Assembly (NCBI RefSeq): GCF_000266945.1
Contig: NC_018025.1
Coordinates: 6,018,001-6,082,000 of the forward strand
Source: Desulfomonile tiedjei DSM 6799
Lineage (GTDB): Bacteria > Desulfobacterota > Desulfomonilia > Desulfomonilales > Desulfomonilaceae
Length of the DNA: 64,000 bases
Direction: 5' to 3'
Positions 43,901 through 55,719 of this stretch are shown piece after piece; within the stretch, counting starts at the first letter, position 1; each line of letters begins with the position of its first letter. A program made the translations under genes and the position numbers. Under the pieces are notes generated by a model that was not told where the DNA came from, did not search any database, and saw nothing but the letters and a program-made list of their open reading frames with translations.

Positions 43901-45150
43901 CCAAAGACCGCGACGATGAAATGCGCATTGTGGAAGAAGGTGCGAGAGAACGAATCCGCAGCATGCTGCTGGGCAAAGTCGTTTCAGCGCCGCTCGTGGA
44001 CGGTGGTTCAGGCCGAGTATTCATCAAAAAGGGAGAACCCGTCACCAATGAAGTGATGAACGTGGTTCCTCTGGAATTACTCCGGGACGTTTCTCTCAAG
44101 GGAGATACGGCCACAGAAGACGAGGTTGTTCGCATTCTCGAGCGTCTGAGCGATCAGAAGCATTTCTGGAAAATGCACTATGACGAACGAATCAGCCGCC
44201 TCAAGAAAGGTGACGAACTGCCTCCGGGCGTCATTAAGCTCGTCAAAGTCTATATAGCGATCAAACGGAAACTCTCCGTTGGCGATAAAATGGCCGGACG
44301 CCACGGGAACAAAGGTGTTCTCTCTCGAATTCTTCCTGAAGAGGATATGCCGTATTTTGAAGACGGCACTCCCGTAGAGATCGTGCTGAACCCGCTCGGT
44401 GTTCCGTCCCGAATGAACGTCGGCCAGATCCTCGAAACCCATCTTGGATGGGCGGCTCGCGGGCTTGGCGAATCTTTGAACAAGATGCTGGAAGAGAATT
44501 TCTCCCCGGAGAAACTCAGAGAACAGCTATTTCGGATATTCGAATGCTATGAACCCGAACGTAAGCGGAAAGTGAAAGCCATCATCGATGAGATGGATGA
44601 CGATCAGGTCAAGAGATTTGTAGCCTCTCTTTCCAGCGGTGTTCCCATTGCAACCCCCGTCTTTGACGGTGCGCGGGAAACCGAGATCAAATCCCTGCTT
44701 ACATCGGCCGATCTATCAGGTACCGGACAAACGAAGCTTTATGACGGCCGGACCGGAGATCCTTTTGACACAAGGGTTACTGTGGGGATCATCTACATGA
44801 TGAAACTCCACCACCTTGTTGACGACAAGATCCATGCAAGAGCTATAGGGCCCTACTCACTGGTTACGCAGCAACCGTTGGGCGGTAAAGCTCAGTTCGG
44901 CGGCCAGAGACTCGGAGAAATGGAAGTGTGGGCCATGGAATCCTATGGAGCAGCCTATTCTCTCCAGGAATTCCTGACCGTGAAATCCGACGATGTCACA
45001 GGCCGTACGAGAATGTACGAAAGTATTGTAAAAGGAACGAATGTCCTCGAACCGGGTCTGCCCGAATCGTTCAATGTCTTGGTCAAAGAGATTAAATCCT
45101 TGGGCTTGGATATCGAACTACTGGAAAGTGATACTGCAGTGGCGGGTTAG
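40915..45150 (+). CDS. rpoB: RNA polymerase beta subunit
   Basis: The 1,411-residue protein includes the rifampicin-pocket region [20 protein letters not shown] and [20 protein letters not shown] (residues ~543-580), the active-site region [20 protein letters not shown], the [14 protein letters not shown]-like [20 protein letters not shown], and the C-terminal [20 protein letters not shown] clamp segment. It is about 70 residues longer than the E. coli protein, with variable-region differences in the first half (around 280-400). AGAGGGAGAAC precedes the ATG. Confidence 0.98.
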   Translation: MSPFSVHSQRLRKNFARIPQIAGIPNLIEIQKQSYDRFLQADVPPEAREDIGLQGVFRSVFPIKDFSDTASLEFIKYTLGEEKYNVEECLQKGVTYAVPLKITVQLIVWDVDPDTNSRTIRDVKEQEVYFGEIPIMTENGTFIINGTERVIVSQLHRSPGIFFDHDKGKTHASGKLLYSSRIIPLRGSWIDFEFDPKDRLYVRIDRRRKLPVTVFLKALGYSSEEILNYFYNKQTILITPDGLRRKVDLKLLVGTSAPSDIYVEGSEDVLVRKNKKITRAALKRLAQRPIAPLTMKVEDLAGKVLAHDIIDEATGEVVAPCNKEIALDEAEQFVQDLTARGITSFDALFIEERIVSSSLRDTLLEDKIDDRPNRVIEDYRKQRPDEETSNETLNAQIEIYRRLRPSNPATVEISNTFFNNLFFRTEYYDLSRVGRLKLNRKLNISSDDAPLGLRTLRNDDIMLAVKYLLELKEGRPGREIDDIDHMGNRRVRSVGELLENQYRIGLVRMERAIKERMSLQDVETLMPHDLINAKPVTAVVKEFFGSSQLSQFMDQTNPLSGITHKRRLSALGPGGLTRERAGFEVRDVHPTHYGRICPIETPEGPNIGLIVSLSTYARVNEFGFIETPYRPVTQRQVGKDIMFLTALDEEGHVIVQANAQLDNQNRLASDLVSVRHKEGEFALVAAEEPDLMDVSPNQLVSVAASLIPFLENDDANRALMGSNMQRQAVPLLTTQAPLVGTGMEEVVATDSGVTVVAKRDGIVDSVDATRIVVKATDFNEGDLDPGVDIYNLIKYQRSNQNTCINQKPIVKKGDRVAKGQVISDGPATDKGELALGRNVLVAFMAWGGYNYEDSILVSEKIVKEDIFTSIHIEEFEVMARDTKLGKEEITRDIPNVGEEALRNLDDSGVIRIGAEVKPGDILVGKITPKGENQLSPEEKLLRAIFGEKAGDVRDSSLRVPPGVEGTIIGARIFSRKGTDKDSRTISIENEEIAKLTKDRDDEMRIVEEGARERIRSMLLGKVVSAPLVDGGSGRVFIKKGEPVTNEVMNVVPLELLRDVSLKGDTATEDEVVRILERLSDQKHFWKMHYDERISRLKKGDELPPGVIKLVKVYIAIKRKLSVGDKMAGRHGNKGVLSRILPEEDMPYFEDGTPVEIVLNPLGVPSRMNVGQILETHLGWAARGLGESLNKMLEENFSPEKLREQLFRIFECYEPERKRKVKAIIDEMDDDQVKRFVASLSSGVPIATPVFDGARETEIKSLLTSADLSGTGQTKLYDGRTGDPFDTRVTVGIIYMMKLHHLVDDKIHARAIGPYSLVTQQPLGGKAQFGGQRLGEMEVWAMESYGAAYSLQEFLTVKSDDVTGRTRMYESIVKGTNVLEPGLPESFNVLVKEIKSLGLDIELLESDTAVAG

Positions 45151-45358
45151 GGCCTAAAACTGCGGCACTGGGAAGAACCGCGTAGAGGCAAAATGTGCGA
45201 GATCGATCGGTTCGAAGATGCAGGATATCGATGATTCCTGAGATGATTCAGCCGAAAGGTCCCGCCAATTCTCAAAAGTAGCCCGGCTCCCCAGGGACCC
45301 GGGCGATCCCTCGAGACCGAAGAGACATATTTCGGTCAATGCTTACCAGGAGGGAACA

Positions 45359-48300
45359 TTGGAAGACGTATATTACAGCTTTTTTGAAAAACCGAAAGAC
45401 CCGTTAAATTTCAATGCAGTCAAGATTTCTCTGGCATCGCCGGAGAAAATCAGATCCTGGTCCCACGGCGAAGTCAAGAAACCGGAGACCATTAATTATC
45501 GAACGTTCAAACCGGAACGTGACGGGCTTTTCTGTGCAAAAATATTCGGCCCTGTCAAAGATTACGAGTGCAATTGCGGAAAATACAAACGCATGAAGCA
45601 CCGGGGCACTATATGCGAAAAATGCGGTGTTGAAGTAATCCAATCCAAAGTCCGCCGTGAGCGCATGGGCCATATCGAATTGGCCACTCCGGTGGCTCAT
45701 ATATGGTTCCTGAAAAGTCTGCCGAGCAGAATCGGCACGCTTTTGGACCTCACGCTAAAGGAAGTGGAACGGGTACTCTACTTCGAATCGTTTCTCGTAA
45801 TCGATCCCGGGAAAACCGATCTGGAGCCGGGAACCCTTATCAATGAAGAAAAATACCGGCAAACCCTGGAGCAGTTCGGGACCGGTTCCTTTGAGACCCG
45901 TATGGGTGGCGAAGCGGTTCGGGATCTCCTGGAGAGACTCGACCTGGTGCAAGAGAGTATAAAGCTTCGCGAGGATATGAAAGGCTCGACCTCTGAAGCC
46001 AAGCGCAAGAAACTGGCAAAAAGACTGCGAGTGCTCGAAGCACTCAAAGGGATTGAACCGGAAGTCCTCGTGACCGAGCTGACCACACTGTATCAGGCAG
46101 CAGACCCTGAAAGTGAAATGGGCCGCTTCCTGGAAGAAATCGTACAGGCCGCTCGTGCAATCCAACTCAAATGGGAAGAGAACGACGACTGGGAAGTACG
46201 CAAGCAACTGGCCTATATCGAAATCAATAATGTTATCGACAGGCTGGTGAGATCCAGAGTAGTTCCGCCGGAGGACTTGGCCGTGTTCCGTCAGTGGCAG
46301 AACCCGGCGTGGATGATTCTCACGACTGTGCCGGTCATTCCGCCCGATCTTCGGCCGCTCGTTCCTCTGGATGGGGGCCGGTTCGCTACATCGGACCTGA
46401 ACGATCTGTACAGGCGGGTCATCAACAGGAACAATCGTCTAAAACGGCTCAAAGAGCTTAATGCGCCTGAAATCATTCTCCGGAATGAGAAGCGCATGCT
46501 CCAGGAAGCGGTAGACGTGCTGTTCGATAATGGCAGACGGGGTCGCGTCATTACCGGACCCAACAAACGGCCGCTCAAGTCGCTATCTGACATGCTCAAA
46601 GGCAAGCAAGGCCGATTCCGCCAGAACCTGCTGGGAAAACGGGTAGACTATTCAGGCCGCTCCGTTATCGTCGTAGGTCCTGACCTCAGGCTGCATCAGT
46701 GCGGTTTGCCCAAGAGAATGGCATTGGAACTGTTCAAACCGTTCATCTACAACAAACTGGAGGAACGCGGGTACGTCACCACCATCAAGAGTGCAAAAAA
46801 ACTGGTGGAAAAGGAGACTCCCGAAGTCTGGGACATCCTGGAAGACGTGGTGAAGGAATATCCGGTGCTCCTCAACCGTGCACCTACGCTGCACAGACTG
46901 GGCATCCAGGCTTTTGAACCGGTTCTTATCGAAGGAAAAGCGATTCAGTTGCATCCTCTGGTTTGTACCGCATTCAACGCCGACTTCGACGGTGACCAGA
47001 TGGCAGTGCATATTCCCTTGTCCGTGGAAGCACAAGTTGAAGCCCGAGTGCTCATGATGAGCACCAATAACATCTTGTCACCTGCTCACGGGAAACCCAT
47101 CATTGTGCCTACTCAGGACATCGTCTTGGGACTCTATTATTTGACCCGTGAGTCCGTCGATCCTGAAGTCGACACTACACCACGAGTGTTTACCGATAGC
47201 TGGGAAATTCGTGTGGCTTACGATGCAGGAGTAGTCGATCTCCATCAGAAAATCCTGCTTCGTGAAAACGGAGAAAAAATCCTGACTACGGTCGGCCGGG
47301 TGCTTCTCAGAGAAATCGTTCCTGAGGAAATCCCGTTCTCTCATTTAAATAAAGTCATGAAGAAGAAAGAGCTGGCAAACCTCATCGATGAGGCGTACCG
47401 GCGATGCGGTGACAAAAAGACCGTTATCCTTGCAGACAGGCTGAAAGACCTTGGTTACTATTACGCGACCAAAGCCGGGCTTTCCATTTGCGTTGACGAT
47501 ATGAAGATTCCTGAATCGAAGCGGGACATTATCAACAAGGCACGGGAAGAAGTGCTGGAAATCCAGAACCAGTACAAGGAAGGTCTCATCACCGACGGTG
47601 AACGTTACAACAAGGTCATTGATATTTGGGCTCGAGCGAACGAGGACATCTCGGAACGCATGATGAACGAGCTGAGAACTATGACCGTGGAACTCAAAGA
47701 CGGCTCGGAACGCAAAGTCGAGAGTTTCAACCCCATTTATATGATGGCGGACTCCGGAGCGAGAGGTAGCACCCAGCAGATTCGCCAGCTCGCAGGTATG
47801 CGCGGTCTCATGGCAAAGCCTACCGGAGAAATCATCGAGACTCCCATCGAGGCGAATTTCCGTGAAGGCCTTTCAGTGTTGCAGTACTTTATCTCGACGC
47901 ACGGCGCACGAAAAGGTCTCGCTGATACCGCGCTCAAAACGGCCAACTCCGGTTACCTTACCAGGCGACTCGTGGATGTGGCCCAGGATGCAATCATCAG
48001 TGAACCGGATTGCGGCACCCTCGATGGTATCGAAATGGCCTCTCTGGAAGAGGGCGGCGAGATCATCGAACACGTTGCAGATCGTATCCTCGGGAGAGTG
48101 GCTCTGGAGGACATCGAACACCCGTTTACCGGTGAGATCATCGTAAAGGCCAACGAAGAGATAAAAGAGGACCATAGAGAAAGAATCCAGGATGCGGGTA
48201 TCGATCGAGTGAAAATCCGTTCGGTGCTCACCTGCCAGTCTCGAAGAGGAGTTTGCAGCCTGTGCTACGGCCGCGATCTCGCTCACGGAAGAATGGTCAA

Positions 48301-50290
48301 CATCGGTGAAGCAGTGGGAATCATTGCCGCACAGTCCATTGGAGAGCCTGGAACACAGCTCACCATGCGTACGTTCCATATCGGTGGAACCGCTTCTTTG
48401 AAAAGGAATATCATTTCCGCTCGAAAAAGAGGTCGAGTCTCCTTCGAGAGGGACAAAGACAAGATAAAGGCGATCATCGTTTCCGAAGAGTTCACTCTTG
48501 ATCCTTCCGAATTCGATAGATGGCTGATCGAGAACGGGCAAACCTTACGTGAGAATTCCTTCCTCTATGAGGGACCGCACCATGAGATGCATGAGGCTGA
48601 AAGCCTCGGAGGCAAGATCGAGATATCGTTGGACAGGAAATCTTTCACCGTCGTAGATGACGAAGGGAACAGGAGCAAGTTCCTGATCCCGGCGGATCAC
48701 CGATTCATTGTCCGCCATGGTGAAAGAATATCGCCTAACACGTTTATCTTTGAGTCGAGTTCCGGTGGCTCTCGTATGAGTGAAGCAGAAAAACGAGGCG
48801 GTATCTTCAATTTGATTGAGGATAAGGATGGGCCCGTTCATTTCAGATTGTACGAGCGTTACCCCGTCATGGATTACATGAACGTGAAAGTCCAGGACGG
48901 TGACCGTATCGAATCAGAAGGTCAGGTCTTGCTGGAGTGGTTGGGTTCCGGTTCATCGGAGCTCTTCTCCCGCAACGAAGGACGCGTCAAGTTCATAGAC
49001 TTGAAAACCGTTGTCAACCGCGATGGTGAACGCGTAGTCATGAACCGCAACGGGTATTGCGCGATTACTGATGATAAGGGACGAGAAAGAGAGCGAAACA
49101 AAGTCATCTATGGGGCGCGCCTGAGGGTTCAGGATGACGAACCAGTCAACCGTGAAACTCTTCTGGCTGAATGGGACCCCTATACGATTCCCATTATTAC
49201 GGAAGTCTCGGGCCGAGTGAAATTCGGTGACGTCATCGAAGGTCTCACGATGAGCGAGCAGGTGGATGAAGTCACGGGTCTCTCTCGAAAAGTGATTGTC
49301 GAGTACAAAGATAAGGACTCGGAAGTCAGGCCTCGAGTGTCCATTAAGGACGAGCACGGCAGAACTATCAAGATCGGCGATTCTGAAGCTCGCTATCTGT
49401 TGCCGGTTGGCGCGAACATCATGGTTAAAGAAGGCGAGGAAGTACACGCAGGTGACGTTATCGCCAAAATCCCGCGTGAGACCACAAAAACAAAAGACAT
49501 TACAGGTGGTCTGCCGCGAGTTGCCGAGCTGTTCGAGGCACGCAAGCCCAAAGAATTCGCGATTATTGCGGAAATCGACGGGATCGTGAGCTTCGGAAAA
49601 GATACCAAAGGCAAGCGGAAAGTCATTGTTACCCCGGAACTGGGCGAGCAGAAAGAATACCTGATTCCCAAAGGCAAGCACATTTCCGTGCACTCCGGAG
49701 ATTGGGTCCAGGCAGGCGAGCCCCTCATGGAGGGTTCGACCAATCCGCATGACCTCTTGGGAATTAAAGGTGAAAAAGAGCTGGCCAAGTACCTCGTTGA
49801 CGAAGTCCAGGAGGTCTACAGACTCCAGGGCGTTAAGATCAACGATAAACACATCGAAGTTATCGTTCGGCAGATGCTGCGCCGCGTGCGTGTCAAAGAA
49901 GTTGGCGATACGGACTTCCTGGTCGGCGAACAGATCGAACGACAAGTCTTCGAAGAGGAAAATAATCGAGTTATGCAAGCCGGCGGAGTACCCGCGATGG
50001 GCGAACCGCTCCTGCTCGGTATAACCAAAGCCTCTCTGTCTACAGATTCTTTTATCAGCGCTGCGAGCTTCCAGGAAACCACGAAAGTGCTCACGGAAGC
50101 GGCTATTTCAGGGAAGATCGACTACCTGCGCGGCCTGAAAGAAAACGTGATCATGGGACGGCTGATACCCGCAGGAACCGGCCTGAGCAGGTACAAAAAC
50201 CTGAGGCTTCTCCATATGGACGATGAGCAGGAACGCCGTGGTAAACCCGAGAAGGCGCGGCCGGTAGTCTCCTACCAGGAGACCGCGTAG
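45359..50290 (+). CDS. rpoC: RNA polymerase beta' subunit with enlarged trigger-loop insertion
   Basis: The 1,643-residue protein starts at TTG 45359 after AGGAGGG. The N-terminal zinc site is [20 protein letters not shown]; the catalytic Mg site is [14 protein letters not shown] (~540); the first half of the trigger loop is [13 protein letters not shown] (~1000). E. coli beta' is 1,407 residues. The excess is a block of roughly 190 residues, about 1015-1205, ahead of the ordinary SI3-like part that begins [15 protein letters not shown]. The trigger loop then resumes at [20 protein letters not shown]. Catalytic motifs are intact, so the insert is an accessory surface module. Confidence 0.98.
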   Translation: MEDVYYSFFEKPKDPLNFNAVKISLASPEKIRSWSHGEVKKPETINYRTFKPERDGLFCAKIFGPVKDYECNCGKYKRMKHRGTICEKCGVEVIQSKVRRERMGHIELATPVAHIWFLKSLPSRIGTLLDLTLKEVERVLYFESFLVIDPGKTDLEPGTLINEEKYRQTLEQFGTGSFETRMGGEAVRDLLERLDLVQESIKLREDMKGSTSEAKRKKLAKRLRVLEALKGIEPEVLVTELTTLYQAADPESEMGRFLEEIVQAARAIQLKWEENDDWEVRKQLAYIEINNVIDRLVRSRVVPPEDLAVFRQWQNPAWMILTTVPVIPPDLRPLVPLDGGRFATSDLNDLYRRVINRNNRLKRLKELNAPEIILRNEKRMLQEAVDVLFDNGRRGRVITGPNKRPLKSLSDMLKGKQGRFRQNLLGKRVDYSGRSVIVVGPDLRLHQCGLPKRMALELFKPFIYNKLEERGYVTTIKSAKKLVEKETPEVWDILEDVVKEYPVLLNRAPTLHRLGIQAFEPVLIEGKAIQLHPLVCTAFNADFDGDQMAVHIPLSVEAQVEARVLMMSTNNILSPAHGKPIIVPTQDIVLGLYYLTRESVDPEVDTTPRVFTDSWEIRVAYDAGVVDLHQKILLRENGEKILTTVGRVLLREIVPEEIPFSHLNKVMKKKELANLIDEAYRRCGDKKTVILADRLKDLGYYYATKAGLSICVDDMKIPESKRDIINKAREEVLEIQNQYKEGLITDGERYNKVIDIWARANEDISERMMNELRTMTVELKDGSERKVESFNPIYMMADSGARGSTQQIRQLAGMRGLMAKPTGEIIETPIEANFREGLSVLQYFISTHGARKGLADTALKTANSGYLTRRLVDVAQDAIISEPDCGTLDGIEMASLEEGGEIIEHVADRILGRVALEDIEHPFTGEIIVKANEEIKEDHRERIQDAGIDRVKIRSVLTCQSRRGVCSLCYGRDLAHGRMVNIGEAVGIIAAQSIGEPGTQLTMRTFHIGGTASLKRNIISARKRGRVSFERDKDKIKAIIVSEEFTLDPSEFDRWLIENGQTLRENSFLYEGPHHEMHEAESLGGKIEISLDRKSFTVVDDEGNRSKFLIPADHRFIVRHGERISPNTFIFESSSGGSRMSEAEKRGGIFNLIEDKDGPVHFRLYERYPVMDYMNVKVQDGDRIESEGQVLLEWLGSGSSELFSRNEGRVKFIDLKTVVNRDGERVVMNRNGYCAITDDKGRERERNKVIYGARLRVQDDEPVNRETLLAEWDPYTIPIITEVSGRVKFGDVIEGLTMSEQVDEVTGLSRKVIVEYKDKDSEVRPRVSIKDEHGRTIKIGDSEARYLLPVGANIMVKEGEEVHAGDVIAKIPRETTKTKDITGGLPRVAELFEARKPKEFAIIAEIDGIVSFGKDTKGKRKVIVTPELGEQKEYLIPKGKHISVHSGDWVQAGEPLMEGSTNPHDLLGIKGEKELAKYLVDEVQEVYRLQGVKINDKHIEVIVRQMLRRVRVKEVGDTDFLVGEQIERQVFEEENNRVMQAGGVPAMGEPLLLGITKASLSTDSFISAASFQETTKVLTEAAISGKIDYLRGLKENVIMGRLIPAGTGLSRYKNLRLLHMDDEQERRGKPEKARPVVSYQETA

Positions 50291-50361
50291 TTTTAGATTA
50301 ATGTGCCGCGGGCAGCGCGCATGCGCGTCCGCGGATACCTGATATTTGAAGTCACTTGAAT

Positions 50362-50404
50362 CAAGCGGGAGGCTTTTGTAAATGCAACTCCCGCTTGTTT
50401 TGTT
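50362..50404 (+). terminator. Rho-independent terminator after rpoC
   Basis: CAAGCGGGAG (50362-50371) pairs perfectly with CTCCCGCTTG (50388-50397), followed by TTTTGTT. It lies about 70 bp after the rpoC stop and ends the rplKAJL-rpoBC transcript. Confidence 0.85.
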
Positions 50405-50550
50405 CCTGACGGTCGAAGATTCGCATATGAATTCGCGACCTTATATCGGTTGTCAAAGATTCTGCCCGAATCAAAATGCCCCTTTTACGAAAGGGGGGCA
50501 TAGATGCCGCCGCCTTTGACCCTCGTTTCTAAAGGGGGGCTGGGGAGCAT

Positions 50551-50750
50551 AGGCGCTAAGTTATGGAATTTTGGGTCGTTTGTTCTGGAGGAACAACTGA
50601 CAATAGGCCGGCGATTCATCGCCGGATAAGGAAAAGCTCAATGATTTTAGAGTCCCGGAGGGACGGCTGATGCGTAAAAATCCCGGCAATCAATTACCGG
50701 CTATTTTCTTTAGTCCCTGCGGGACAGAGAATTGCAGAAAAGTTAGCGCC
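50551..50750. repeat. Hairpin-array element, copy 2
   Basis: This element is the reverse-complement relative of 21701-21902. It runs from AGGCGCTAAG to the matching TTAGCGCCT and contains, in order, TTGTTCTGGAGGAACAA, CCGGCGATTCATCGCCGG, GTCCCGGAGGGAC, a CCCGGCAATCAATTACCGG stem and GTCCCTGCGGGAC. The rest of the 680-bp rpoC-rpsL gap holds the rpoC terminator, an AAAGGGGGGC-type repeat (about 50,490-50,540) and the rpsL promoter. No gene is seen in it. Confidence 0.85.
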
Positions 50751-50910
50751 TATGGGCCTCGGGGGATTCTTGACGGACCGGCCCTACTGAATTGAGGTCT
50801 TTTTCTTAACAATCGCTATAATGCTGATTTGACCGGCACCGGGCAGCAGAGTGGCCCGAATCCTTTGCTGGCGCATTGCCGTGAATCAAATCGGTGCGAG
50901 ACAAAAAGGC

Positions 50911-50940
50911 TTGACAAGAAGAGGATAATTTGAACATAAT
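50911..50940 (+). promoter_or_regulatory. Promoter of the rpsL (str) operon
   Basis: TTGACA (50911-50916), an 18-base spacer and CATAAT (50935-50940) lie 30 bp before the rpsL start. The -35 is perfect and the -10 matches five of six. Confidence 0.75.
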
Positions 50941-50969
50941 GCCTGGATACTATTTGGAGGTAGTCGCGT

Positions 50970-51341
50970 ATGCCGACAATTAATCAACTGGTCAGAAAAG
51001 GAAGAGAAAGGCCGAGAAAGAAAAGCTCAGCCCCTGCACTGACCAACTGCCCTCAGCGCAGAGGCGTGTGCGTGAGAGTGTACACAACCACTCCCAAGAA
51101 ACCTAACTCTGCGTTGCGTAAGGTAGCAAGGGTCCGTCTCACGAATGGATACGAAGTCACCTCCTATATCCCCGGTATCGGTCACAACCTTCAGGAGCAC
51201 TCAGTTGTCCTTATAAGAGGGGGAAGAGTTAAAGACCTTCCTGGTGTTCGCTACCATATTATTAGGGGTGCTCAAGACGCATTTGGGGTGCAGGACCGTA
51301 AGCAGGGAAGATCAAAATACGGAACAAAACGCCCGAAATAA
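50970..51341 (+). CDS. rpsL: 30S ribosomal protein S12
   Basis: The 123-residue protein contains [19 protein letters not shown] and [19 protein letters not shown], with wild-type Lys residues at the positions that confer streptomycin resistance when changed. TTTGGAGG precedes the ATG. It helps decoding accuracy. Confidence 0.97.
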   Translation: MPTINQLVRKGRERPRKKSSAPALTNCPQRRGVCVRVYTTTPKKPNSALRKVARVRLTNGYEVTSYIPGIGHNLQEHSVVLIRGGRVKDLPGVRYHIIRGAQDAFGVQDRKQGRSKYGTKRPK

Positions 51342-51582
51342 TCCCTGATTGTGTGTGGATTCGGTCAGACCGAAAGCGCTGACCAAAACCTCGGGATTAC
51401 GTAAATATAACGGGTCCAGGTAAACCGCGGAGACGCGGGGTAGGTTTAGAGGGGATCGACAAGATCACCGAGCGGAAACGCCAAAGCCCCTAAACCTTTC
51501 CAACTTGGAAGCTGCCCGGTGCAGCCCGTTCTGGATATTGGAAAACGTTACTTGGCCGCCGAGCCCGGATGGAGCAGCATGC
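51342..51582 (+). promoter_or_regulatory. Structured 240-base region between rpsL and rpsG
   Basis: The gap contains an AATCCC...GGGATT pair soon after rpsL, the hairpin CCGCGGAGACGCGG (51425-51438), and a strong long-range stem, AGGTTTAGAGGGG (51442-51454) with CCCCTAAACCT (51487-51497), enclosing 32 bases. In E. coli the rpsL-rpsG spacer is the target of S7 autoregulation; the position suggests a similar role, though the sequence is not E. coli-like. Confidence 0.6.
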
Positions 51583-52053
51583 ATGCCTAGAAAAGGAAAA
51601 GTTCCGAAAAGGGATATTTTGCCGGATCCAAAACATCACAGCAAACTCGTTGCGAAGTTCGTAAACGGGATTATGTGGCAAGGCAAAAAATCTGTCGCAG
51701 AGGGCATCCTCTACGACGCTTTTGAACTTATGGCCAAAAGAGCCAATGAAGATCCTCTGAAATTGTTCGAACGAGCAGTGGACAACGTTAAGCCGGTCCT
51801 GGAAGTGCGGTCTCGTCGAGTGGGCGGGAGCACGTATCAGGTGCCTGTGGAGATCAGACCCGAAAGACGTCAGGCGTTGGCTATCAGATGGATCATACAA
51901 TACGCCAGAGGTCGAGGCGAAAAGAGTATGCATGAAAGACTCGCCTCGGAACTGCTGGATGCTGCGGGAAACAAAGGGAGTTCGGTCAAAAAGAAAGAGG
52001 ACACCCACAAAATGGCAGAGGCCAATAAGGCGTTTGCACACTACAGGTGGTAG
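51583..52053 (+). CDS. rpsG: 30S ribosomal protein S7
   Basis: The 156-residue protein begins [20 protein letters not shown] at ATG 51583, preceded by GGATGGAGC; an in-frame upstream start is ignored because family homology begins at this Met. It contains [20 protein letters not shown] and binds the 3' major domain of 16S rRNA. Its end is 23 bases before the fusA start. Confidence 0.97.
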   Translation: MPRKGKVPKRDILPDPKHHSKLVAKFVNGIMWQGKKSVAEGILYDAFELMAKRANEDPLKLFERAVDNVKPVLEVRSRRVGGSTYQVPVEIRPERRQALAIRWIIQYARGRGEKSMHERLASELLDAAGNKGSSVKKKEDTHKMAEANKAFAHYRW

Positions 52054-52076
52054 GTGTCCTGGAGAGACCGGATCGA

Positions 52077-54176
52077 ATGAGCGGAGATTCACTGAACCGA
52101 ACCCGAAATATCGGGATAATGGCACACATAGATGCGGGAAAGACCACAACTACGGAAAGGGTTCTCTATTACACAGGAGTTTCGCATCGTATGGGAGAAG
52201 TCCACGACGGTCAGGCTGTCATGGACTGGATGGAACAAGAACAGGAGCGAGGCATTACGATAACTTCCGCTGCAACAGTCTGTGAGTGGAAGAACCATCG
52301 TATAAACATAATCGATACTCCGGGACACGTAGATTTCACCATTGAGGTGGAACGGTCCCTTCGAGTGTTGGACGGAGCTGTCGCACTATTCTGCGCAGTA
52401 GGCGGAGTCGAACCGCAGTCGGAAACGGTCTGGAAGCAAGCAGACCGATACGGAATTCCAAGGATCGCGTTCATAAATAAAATGGACCGGTCAGGTGCAG
52501 ACCATCTGAGAGTGATAGACATGTTGAAGACCAGATTGAGAACCAATCCCCTCCTTTTGCAGATCCCACTCGGGACCGAGGATCGGTTTCGGGGAGTCAT
52601 CGATCTGGTCTCCATGAAGGCGCTGGTTTTCGACGATGATTCAAGGGGCATGAGAGTCATTGCCCAGGAAATACCGGCGGAATATCTGGATGACGCTCAA
52701 AACGCGAGGCAACAGCTCGTAGAGAGCGTGTGCGAATTGGACGACGAGCTGCTGGAGAGCTACCTGGAAGGCGATACTGACATCCCGGTGGACCGAATTC
52801 AGAAAACGATCCGGAAAGGTACGCTCGACCTCAAAATTACCCCCGTGCTTTTGGGCGCAGCATTCAAGAACAAGGGGATTCAACAGCTTCTCGACGCTGT
52901 TGTGGAATTCCTCCCGTCTCCGATGGATGTCCCTCCGGTAGAAGGAAAGGACGCCCAGGGACAATCCCTGTCACGTGAGGTGGAAGGTCCTTTCTCAGCT
53001 CTCGCATTCAAGATTATGAACGATCCGTACACGGGGAATCTGACGTTCCTGAGGGTTTACTCCGGAAAAGTGACCGCCGGTTCCTCGGTGTTCAACGTGA
53101 ATGCCGATAAGAAGGAACGCATCGGCCGCATTGTGCAAATGCATGCCAATCAACGTGAAGAGATCAAAGAAGCCCGTGCAGGAGACATCGTTGCAGCGGT
53201 CGGTCTGAAGTACACCAAGACGGGTGACACACTCTCGGATGAAAATGCTCCGTTGCTTTTGGAGTCTATGGAATTTCCCGAGCCGGTTATCTCCATAGCA
53301 CTTGAACCGAAGTCCAGAGACGAAACGGACAAACTGTCCCGTGCCCTTAGTCGACTTCTCAGGGAAGATCCTTCTTTGAAAGTGAAGATCGACAAAGAAA
53401 CCGGCCAGACCATTCTATCGGGCATGGGCGAGCTTCACCTCGAAATAGTTGTAGATCGGTTATTGAGAGAGTTTCAGGTAGAAGCTAATGTGGGTGAGCC
53501 TCAGGTGGCGTTTCGAGAGACCCTCACCAAACCGGTTATCGTGAATTATCGGCACGTGAAACAGACCGGTGGAAAAGGGCAGTTCGCAGAGGTTACCCTG
53601 GAAGTCGAACCGATCAAAGAAGGTTCAGGCTTCGAATTTGTCGACAAAATTACAGGCGGAGTCATACCGAAAGAATTTATCAAACCCGTTGAAGAGGGTG
53701 TGCGAACTGCAATGGAAACAGGGATCCTGGCTGGCTACCCTGTCGTAGATCTGAAGGTGACCCTCACCGACGGCAAATTTCATGAGGTAGATTCTTCGGA
53801 AATGGCCTTCAAGATGGCCGGGATTATGGCGTTCAGGCAAGCTAGTGAGCGGGGCCGAAGCATTCTTCTCGAACCGATTATGGATGTGGAAGTGGTTACA
53901 CCGGGGGAATTTCTGGGCGACGTCCTTGGAAACCTCACCGCGAGGCGGGGGAAGATCCTGGGAATGGAAAGCCGCTCGGGAATCCAGACCGTTGGTGTAA
54001 GAGTTCCGCTGGCCCGCATGTTCGGATACGCAACGGACCTGAGGAGTCTCACACAAGGCCGGGCCACATTTACAATGCGATTTTCTCATTATGAACCTGC
54101 GCCACAGTCCGTCATGGAGAAGGTGGTCGCCGAGTTTAAGCAATCTGGAGGAGCCCATGGGCAAGGCGAAATTTGA
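52077..54176 (+). CDS. fusA: Elongation factor G, 3' end overlapping tuf
   Basis: The 699-residue translocase has the G domain with [39 protein letters not shown] and NKMDR, then domains II-V ending [20 protein letters not shown] 52077, with GGAGAG upstream, is preferred to an overlapping GTG at 52047. Its stop codon lies 20 bases inside the second tuf gene, so the last seven codons (A-H-G-Q-G-E-I) are made of the tuf ribosome site and start region in another frame. It moves tRNA and mRNA through the ribosome and also acts in recycling. Confidence 0.97.
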   Translation: MSGDSLNRTRNIGIMAHIDAGKTTTTERVLYYTGVSHRMGEVHDGQAVMDWMEQEQERGITITSAATVCEWKNHRINIIDTPGHVDFTIEVERSLRVLDGAVALFCAVGGVEPQSETVWKQADRYGIPRIAFINKMDRSGADHLRVIDMLKTRLRTNPLLLQIPLGTEDRFRGVIDLVSMKALVFDDDSRGMRVIAQEIPAEYLDDAQNARQQLVESVCELDDELLESYLEGDTDIPVDRIQKTIRKGTLDLKITPVLLGAAFKNKGIQQLLDAVVEFLPSPMDVPPVEGKDAQGQSLSREVEGPFSALAFKIMNDPYTGNLTFLRVYSGKVTAGSSVFNVNADKKERIGRIVQMHANQREEIKEARAGDIVAAVGLKYTKTGDTLSDENAPLLLESMEFPEPVISIALEPKSRDETDKLSRALSRLLREDPSLKVKIDKETGQTILSGMGELHLEIVVDRLLREFQVEANVGEPQVAFRETLTKPVIVNYRHVKQTGGKGQFAEVTLEVEPIKEGSGFEFVDKITGGVIPKEFIKPVEEGVRTAMETGILAGYPVVDLKVTLTDGKFHEVDSSEMAFKMAGIMAFRQASERGRSILLEPIMDVEVVTPGEFLGDVLGNLTARRGKILGMESRSGIQTVGVRVPLARMFGYATDLRSLTQGRATFTMRFSHYEPAPQSVMEKVVAEFKQSGGAHGQGEI

Positions 54177-55350
54177 GCGAACGAAGCCACACGTAAACGT
54201 TGGAACGATAGGACACATCGACCACGGCAAGACCACGCTAACAGCGGCAATCACGCGGGTGCTAGCGAAGAAGGGTCTGGCTTCGTACATACCGTTCGAG
54301 GAGATAGACAAGGCTCCTGAAGAGAAGGAGCGCGGGATAACGATAGCGACTGCACACGTGGAGTATCAGACGGACAAGCGCCACTATGCACACGTGGACT
54401 GCCCCGGCCACGCAGACTATATCAAGAACATGATAACCGGAGCCGCTCAGATGGACGGAGCGATCCTGGTTGTTGGAGCCAATGACGGTCCAATGCCCCA
54501 GACACGAGAGCACATCCTTTTGGCCCGTCAGGTCGGCGTTCCCTATATAGTAGTGTTTTTGAACAAGGTAGACATGGTAGACGATCCGGAGCTGATCGAG
54601 CTGGTAGAGCTTGAGCTCCGCGAGCTTCTGACTTCGTACGAATTCCCCGGTGACGATATTCCGATCATCCGTGGAAGCGCTTTGAAGGCCCTTGAGGCCG
54701 GCGATCCGAAGCATCCGGATGCTCAGTGCATCATCGAGCTTATGAATGCGGTTGACGAGTATGTGCCTGTACCGATTCGCGAGACTGAGAAACCGTTCCT
54801 TATGCCTGTCGAGGACGTGTTCAGCATCTCCGGACGTGGAACGGTGGTGACGGGTCGAGTGGAGCGAGGCCGGGTAAAGGTGAACGAAGAAGTAGAGATC
54901 GTGGGTATTCGCGACACCCGCAAGACAGTGTGCACGGGCGTGGAAATGTTCCGTAAGGTGCTGGATGTGGGCGAGGCCGGTGACAATGTAGGCTTGCTGC
55001 TTCGTGGCATCAAACGCGACGACGTGGAACGCGGCCAGGTTGTTGCCCATCCGGGAACGATCACTCCCCACACCCACTTCAAGGCAGAGACCTATATTCT
55101 GGCTAAAGAGGAAGGTGGACGCCACACTCCGTTTTTCAACGGTTATCGGCCTCAGTTTTACTTCCGTACCACAGACGTTACCGGCGTGATCACGCTTCCG
55201 GAAGGCGTAGAGATGGTAATGCCCGGTGACAACGTATCCCTGGAAGGCAAACTGATCACTCCCATAGCAATGGAAAAAGAACTCCGCTTCGCCATCCGGG
55301 AAGGCGGCCGAACCGTCGGTGCAGGAGTTATCTCGGAAATTATCGAGTAG
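54157..55350 (+). CDS. tuf: Elongation factor Tu, copy 2
   Basis: The 397-residue protein is identical to copy 1 in residues, and its bases are also the same from ten bases before the ATG to eight bases after the stop. The start [20 protein letters not shown] follows GGAGGAG. It overlaps the 3' end of fusA by 20 bases, so it is translationally coupled to it. It sits in the standard str-operon position before rpsJ. Confidence 0.98.
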   Translation: MGKAKFERTKPHVNVGTIGHIDHGKTTLTAAITRVLAKKGLASYIPFEEIDKAPEEKERGITIATAHVEYQTDKRHYAHVDCPGHADYIKNMITGAAQMDGAILVVGANDGPMPQTREHILLARQVGVPYIVVFLNKVDMVDDPELIELVELELRELLTSYEFPGDDIPIIRGSALKALEAGDPKHPDAQCIIELMNAVDEYVPVPIRETEKPFLMPVEDVFSISGRGTVVTGRVERGRVKVNEEVEIVGIRDTRKTVCTGVEMFRKVLDVGEAGDNVGLLLRGIKRDDVERGQVVAHPGTITPHTHFKAETYILAKEEGGRHTPFFNGYRPQFYFRTTDVTGVITLPEGVEMVMPGDNVSLEGKLITPIAMEKELRFAIREGGRTVGAGVISEIIE

Positions 55351-55382
55351 CAGCCTGAAGTTGACTGCGAGGTTTTATACCC

Positions 55383-55697
55383 ATGGATATGCAAGCCCTC
55401 AAGATACGGATCAGGTTAAAGGCGTACGATCACAAGCTGCTGGATCAATCGGCTGCTGAGATAGTCGACACTGCATGGAGAACCGGAGCAAAAGTGGCCG
55501 GCCCGATACCTCTTCCTACAAGGATTCATAAATACACGGTTCTTCGATCTCCGCACATTGACAAGAAGTCTCGAGAGCAATTCGAGATTCGTGTTCACAA
55601 GCGGCTGCTGGACATCCTTGAACCGACCCAACAAACGCTGGATGCCCTGATGAAGCTGGATCTCTCTCCCGGAGTGGATGTGGAGATAAAGGCTTAG
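55383..55697 (+). CDS. rpsJ: 30S ribosomal protein S10
   Basis: The 104-residue protein contains [20 protein letters not shown] and [19 protein letters not shown]. It opens the S10 operon and also binds NusB in antitermination complexes. Confidence 0.97.
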   Translation: MDMQALKIRIRLKAYDHKLLDQSAAEIVDTAWRTGAKVAGPIPLPTRIHKYTVLRSPHIDKKSREQFEIRVHKRLLDILEPTQQTLDALMKLDLSPGVDVEIKA

Positions 55698-55719
55698 ACG
55701 GCACGTCGAGGAGACGGAC

